Shown: piece by piece, positions 61,955 to 64,000 of the stretch
How positions within the stretch are numbered: position 1 is the stretch's first letter
Layout of the letters: every line of letters starts with the position of its first letter
Source of the DNA: Bacteroidia bacterium
GTDB lineage: Bacteria; Bacteroidota; Bacteroidia; M30B66
Assembly (NCBI GenBank): GCA_018401705.1
Contig: JAGYKL010000013.1
Coordinates: 1-64,000, forward strand
Reading direction: 5' to 3'
DNA length: 64,000 nucleotides
Notes under the pieces: generated by a model
The model's input: the letters and a program-made list of their open reading frames with translations, nothing else
Database searches by the model: none
What the model was told of the DNA's origin: nothing
Made by a program: the position numbers and the translations under genes

Positions 61955-63610
61955 TTATCTGTTTTTTCTAGAATTTGATTTTAAAATTCCTACAATAGAG
62001 ATTACGAAGGCAATGATAGAAAGTAGAGTAGGTAGGTTAATTCCTACAACAAATATTGGGAAATCTTGTATTGAAAAGAAACATATACCCGCAAAGAATG
62101 CAGATGCCATTATTGAATTTCCAATTCGATTTGAGCCATTTTGTATTGACTTGGAAATATTTTCAAATGATTTATTTTCAATCTGAACTTTAAATTTATC
62201 GTTGCTTAGTTTTGATAATATTTTCCGCATGTCGCCCGGCAGGGCTGAAGCTAAAGAAAGTAAATCTCCAAAACCTGCAATAAGCCCTTTGCTATTGATT
62301 AAGTTTTTTGGATTTAATTGTTTTCTTATGAGTTTAAATGCATAGGGTTTAATAACATCGAGAGATTTAAATTCAGAATCAAGGGTAGTTCCAATTCCTT
62401 CAAGCATTGAAACTGTTCTAAGCAGAAGAAATAAATCTGGATTTAATTTTAATTTATGTTTATTAATTAGTTCCCTTCCTCTAGCAAGAGCTGCATTTAA
62501 ATCAATATCTTTTACTGCTTGATTGCCAAATTCTTCAATAAAGGCTGACATGTCTTTCTCCAGAGCTGCCTTATCTTCCACTTCAGAACCCTGAAGTTTC
62601 TCAACATTTTCTACAATTCTTGAAGCATCGTCTCTTCCAAGCCCAATAATAAATTCAATAAGTGCTTTCCTATCTTTCTCACTTATGCGGCCTACCATTC
62701 CGAAATCAAGAATCCCAATCCGTTGATCTGGCAGAATAATCAGATTACCCGGGTGTGGGTCGGCATGAAAGTATCCCCATTCGAATATTTGTTTGAAATA
62801 TGCATCAAAGCCATTTCTTGCCAGGGCTTTTAAATCGTGTCCTTCTGATTTAAGCTCATCTAGTTTTGAGATTTTGGTTCCTTCCAAAAACTCCATGGTT
62901 AGGATATTCTTACTGCAAAGATTGAGAAATGGCTTAGGAGTAACGACCAATTTATCCTCTTTGAATAATTCTTCGAAGCGACTTAAATGTCTGGCCTCTT
63001 CATTGAAATTTAATTCAGATAAAATAGACCTCTCAAAAGCTGCAACTAGCTCTTTGGGACGTAGAGAAGATAATTCTTCAGAGCGCATCATTAAAGCAGC
63101 AATGTCCTTTAGAACTTCAATGTCAGCTCTAATTATATCATTAATTTCAGGCCTTTGAACTTTAACAGCAACTTTTTCGCCGCTTTTGAGATATGCAACA
63201 TGAACCTGAGCAATAGATGCTGAAGCAATAGGAGTGGAGTCGAAGGATTTAAAAACATCCTCTGGCTTTTTGCCATAATCTTCAATAAATGCTTGTTCTA
63301 CCTGTAAATAAACAAAAGGAGGGACGGCATCTTGAAGTTTAGAAAGTTCCTCAACTAACTCATCTGGAATTAATCCTGGTCTATTACTGAGTACTTGACC
63401 AAGTTTAATATAGGTTGGTCCTAACTCTTCAAGTACTAGCCTTAACCTTTTCCACCGATCGTTTAATCGCTGCTGTTCCTGTTCTTTTGAGCGGACTGCT
63501 TTAAAAAAGCGGCTAAATTTTCTGCCTGAAAGTTGATCAACGATATCAGCAAAGCCATGCTTAATAAGCACAGCAAAAACTTTGCGGTAACGTTTGCCTC
63601 TAGAAATCAC
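61955..63610 (-). CDS. UbiB/ABC1/AarF atypical kinase-like protein
   Basis: 551 residues. Family motifs: LGPTYIKLGQVLSNRPGLIP (KxGQ), PIASASIAQVHVA (A-rich loop replacing the P-loop), VAVKVQRP with the kinase lysine, HADPHPGNL and LDFGMVG. Two C-terminal transmembrane helices anchor it. UbiB proteins support quinone biosynthesis or lipid homeostasis through an ATPase activity. GTG start two bases after the phasin-like gene's stop; same operon. Confidence 0.93.
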   Translation of the reverse strand: MISRGKRYRKVFAVLIKHGFADIVDQLSGRKFSRFFKAVRSKEQEQQRLNDRWKRLRLVLEELGPTYIKLGQVLSNRPGLIPDELVEELSKLQDAVPPFVYLQVEQAFIEDYGKKPEDVFKSFDSTPIASASIAQVHVAYLKSGEKVAVKVQRPEINDIIRADIEVLKDIAALMMRSEELSSLRPKELVAAFERSILSELNFNEEARHLSRFEELFKEDKLVVTPKPFLNLCSKNILTMEFLEGTKISKLDELKSEGHDLKALARNGFDAYFKQIFEWGYFHADPHPGNLIILPDQRIGILDFGMVGRISEKDRKALIEFIIGLGRDDASRIVENVEKLQGSEVEDKAALEKDMSAFIEEFGNQAVKDIDLNAALARGRELINKHKLKLNPDLFLLLRTVSMLEGIGTTLDSEFKSLDVIKPYAFKLIRKQLNPKNLINSKGLIAGFGDLLSLASALPGDMRKILSKLSNDKFKVQIENKSFENISKSIQNGSNRIGNSIMASAFFAGICFFSIQDFPIFVVGINLPTLLSIIAFVISIVGILKSNSRKNR

Positions 63611-63612
63611 TT

Positions 63613-63915
63613 TTAATCTTGTGAAGGGCTATTGTTTTCTAAGGCTTCAACTCTTGATTTTAGAGCTTCGAATTCTTCGCGAGAAGGAATTCCAGATTTT
63701 TCAATCCATTCACGAATAGTTTCTTTGCTATTTTCTTTAAGTTCTTCGCCTGCTTTTCGTGTTTCAGAACTGATTTCTTCAGCAAACTTTTTACCTTCTT
63801 CACGAGTTAATTTGCCCTTTTCTACAAGTTCGGCTACAGCTTTTTCAACTTTATCACGTGTAATTGCTATTACACCTAATCCCTGGTAAAGGATATTTTT
63901 TAACGTATCTTCCAT
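63613..63915 (-). CDS. phasin/PhaF-like coiled-coil protein
   Basis: 100 residues, all helical: KNILYQGLGVIAITRDKVEK, LVEKGKLTREEGKKFAEE, then a leucine-rich heptad near the end (FEALKSRVEALEN). This is the polyhydroxyalkanoate granule-protein-like family found next to UbiB in many bacteria. No PHA synthase is in view, so the role is more likely linked to UbiB or membranes. First gene of the operon. Confidence 0.85.
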   Translation of the reverse strand: MEDTLKNILYQGLGVIAITRDKVEKAVAELVEKGKLTREEGKKFAEEISSETRKAGEELKENSKETIREWIEKSGIPSREEFEALKSRVEALENNSPSQD

Positions 63916-63940
63916 AAATTGTATTATTTCAAAACAAACG

Positions 63941-63948
63941 CAAAGTTA
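63941..63948 (-). promoter_or_regulatory. -7 box TAACTTTG of the phasin/ubiB operon
   Basis: Perfect TAnnTTTG, about 20 bases of leader to the ATG at 63915. Confidence 0.5.
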
Positions 63949-64000
63949 CGAGGTTTGTTTTTGCATTGAAGTATTTCAATGCTTTGATTCTGCGATTAAT

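Noticed and set aside
61677-62186. 169-codon frame spanning the ketoacyl synthase/UbiB junction
   Set aside because: Antisense to two well-supported genes across their short intergenic gap.

Overview
The window is chromosomal DNA from a member of the Bacteroidota, most likely class Flavobacteriia (Cryomorphaceae/Crocinitomicaceae-like). The sequence is AT-rich. Many genes are preceded by the Bacteroidota -7 box TAnnTTTG. Several secreted proteins end in type IX secretion system (T9SS) sorting domains, and the lineage-typical proteins TamL, DUF3276/PUR-like and DUF6580 are present. I saw no rRNA, CRISPR array, prophage or plasmid functions. The only RNA gene of a known class is a tRNA-Leu(UAG).

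Layout. 0-9 kb is housekeeping: the 3' end of tgt, an LptF/G-type permease, a NYN nuclease fused to a cold-shock domain, a CaiB-type CoA transferase, TamL, an rRNA/tRNA methyltransferase, pyrD and HMG-CoA lyase. 9-23 kb holds an S8 protease/T9SS protein broken by three closely spaced frame changes, an FAD oxidoreductase, PBP1C, tRNA-Leu, trigger factor, an MscS channel and a T9SS protein. 23-31 kb is an accessory block, entirely on the minus strand: two paralogous membrane proteins of no family I know, a decayed IS4-family element with readable terminal inverted repeats, a membrane protein/histidine kinase/response regulator operon, a heavily decayed gene, and a secreted protein of unknown family. 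31-39.5 kb has dGTPase, a second two-component system (propeller-type sensor plus NarL-type regulator), a Q/N-rich lipoprotein and a T9SS beta-helix protein. 39.6-44.3 kb has a giant vWA surface protein and a 750-base gap holding a compact array of five hairpins that looks like a small RNA. 44-64 kb is mostly housekeeping: dnaB, an MFS exporter, an M28 peptidase, a TolB-like propeller, a CPBP protease, a TonB-dependent receptor, a metallo-hydrolase, flavin enzymes, a ketoacyl synthase, a UbiB kinase and a phasin-like protein.

Most interesting. An ACGTG-N(5-7)-CAC(G/C) site, often in the form GGGTGTTTT(A/T)CACGT, lies upstream of both unknown membrane proteins, of the unknown secreted protein and of the candidate small RNA. 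In the two paralogues the spacing to the promoter agrees to within one base. The block also encodes a NarL-type response regulator, so a dedicated signalling regulon (two-component system, membrane paralogues, secreted protein, small RNA) is a reasonable hypothesis. Function is unknown.
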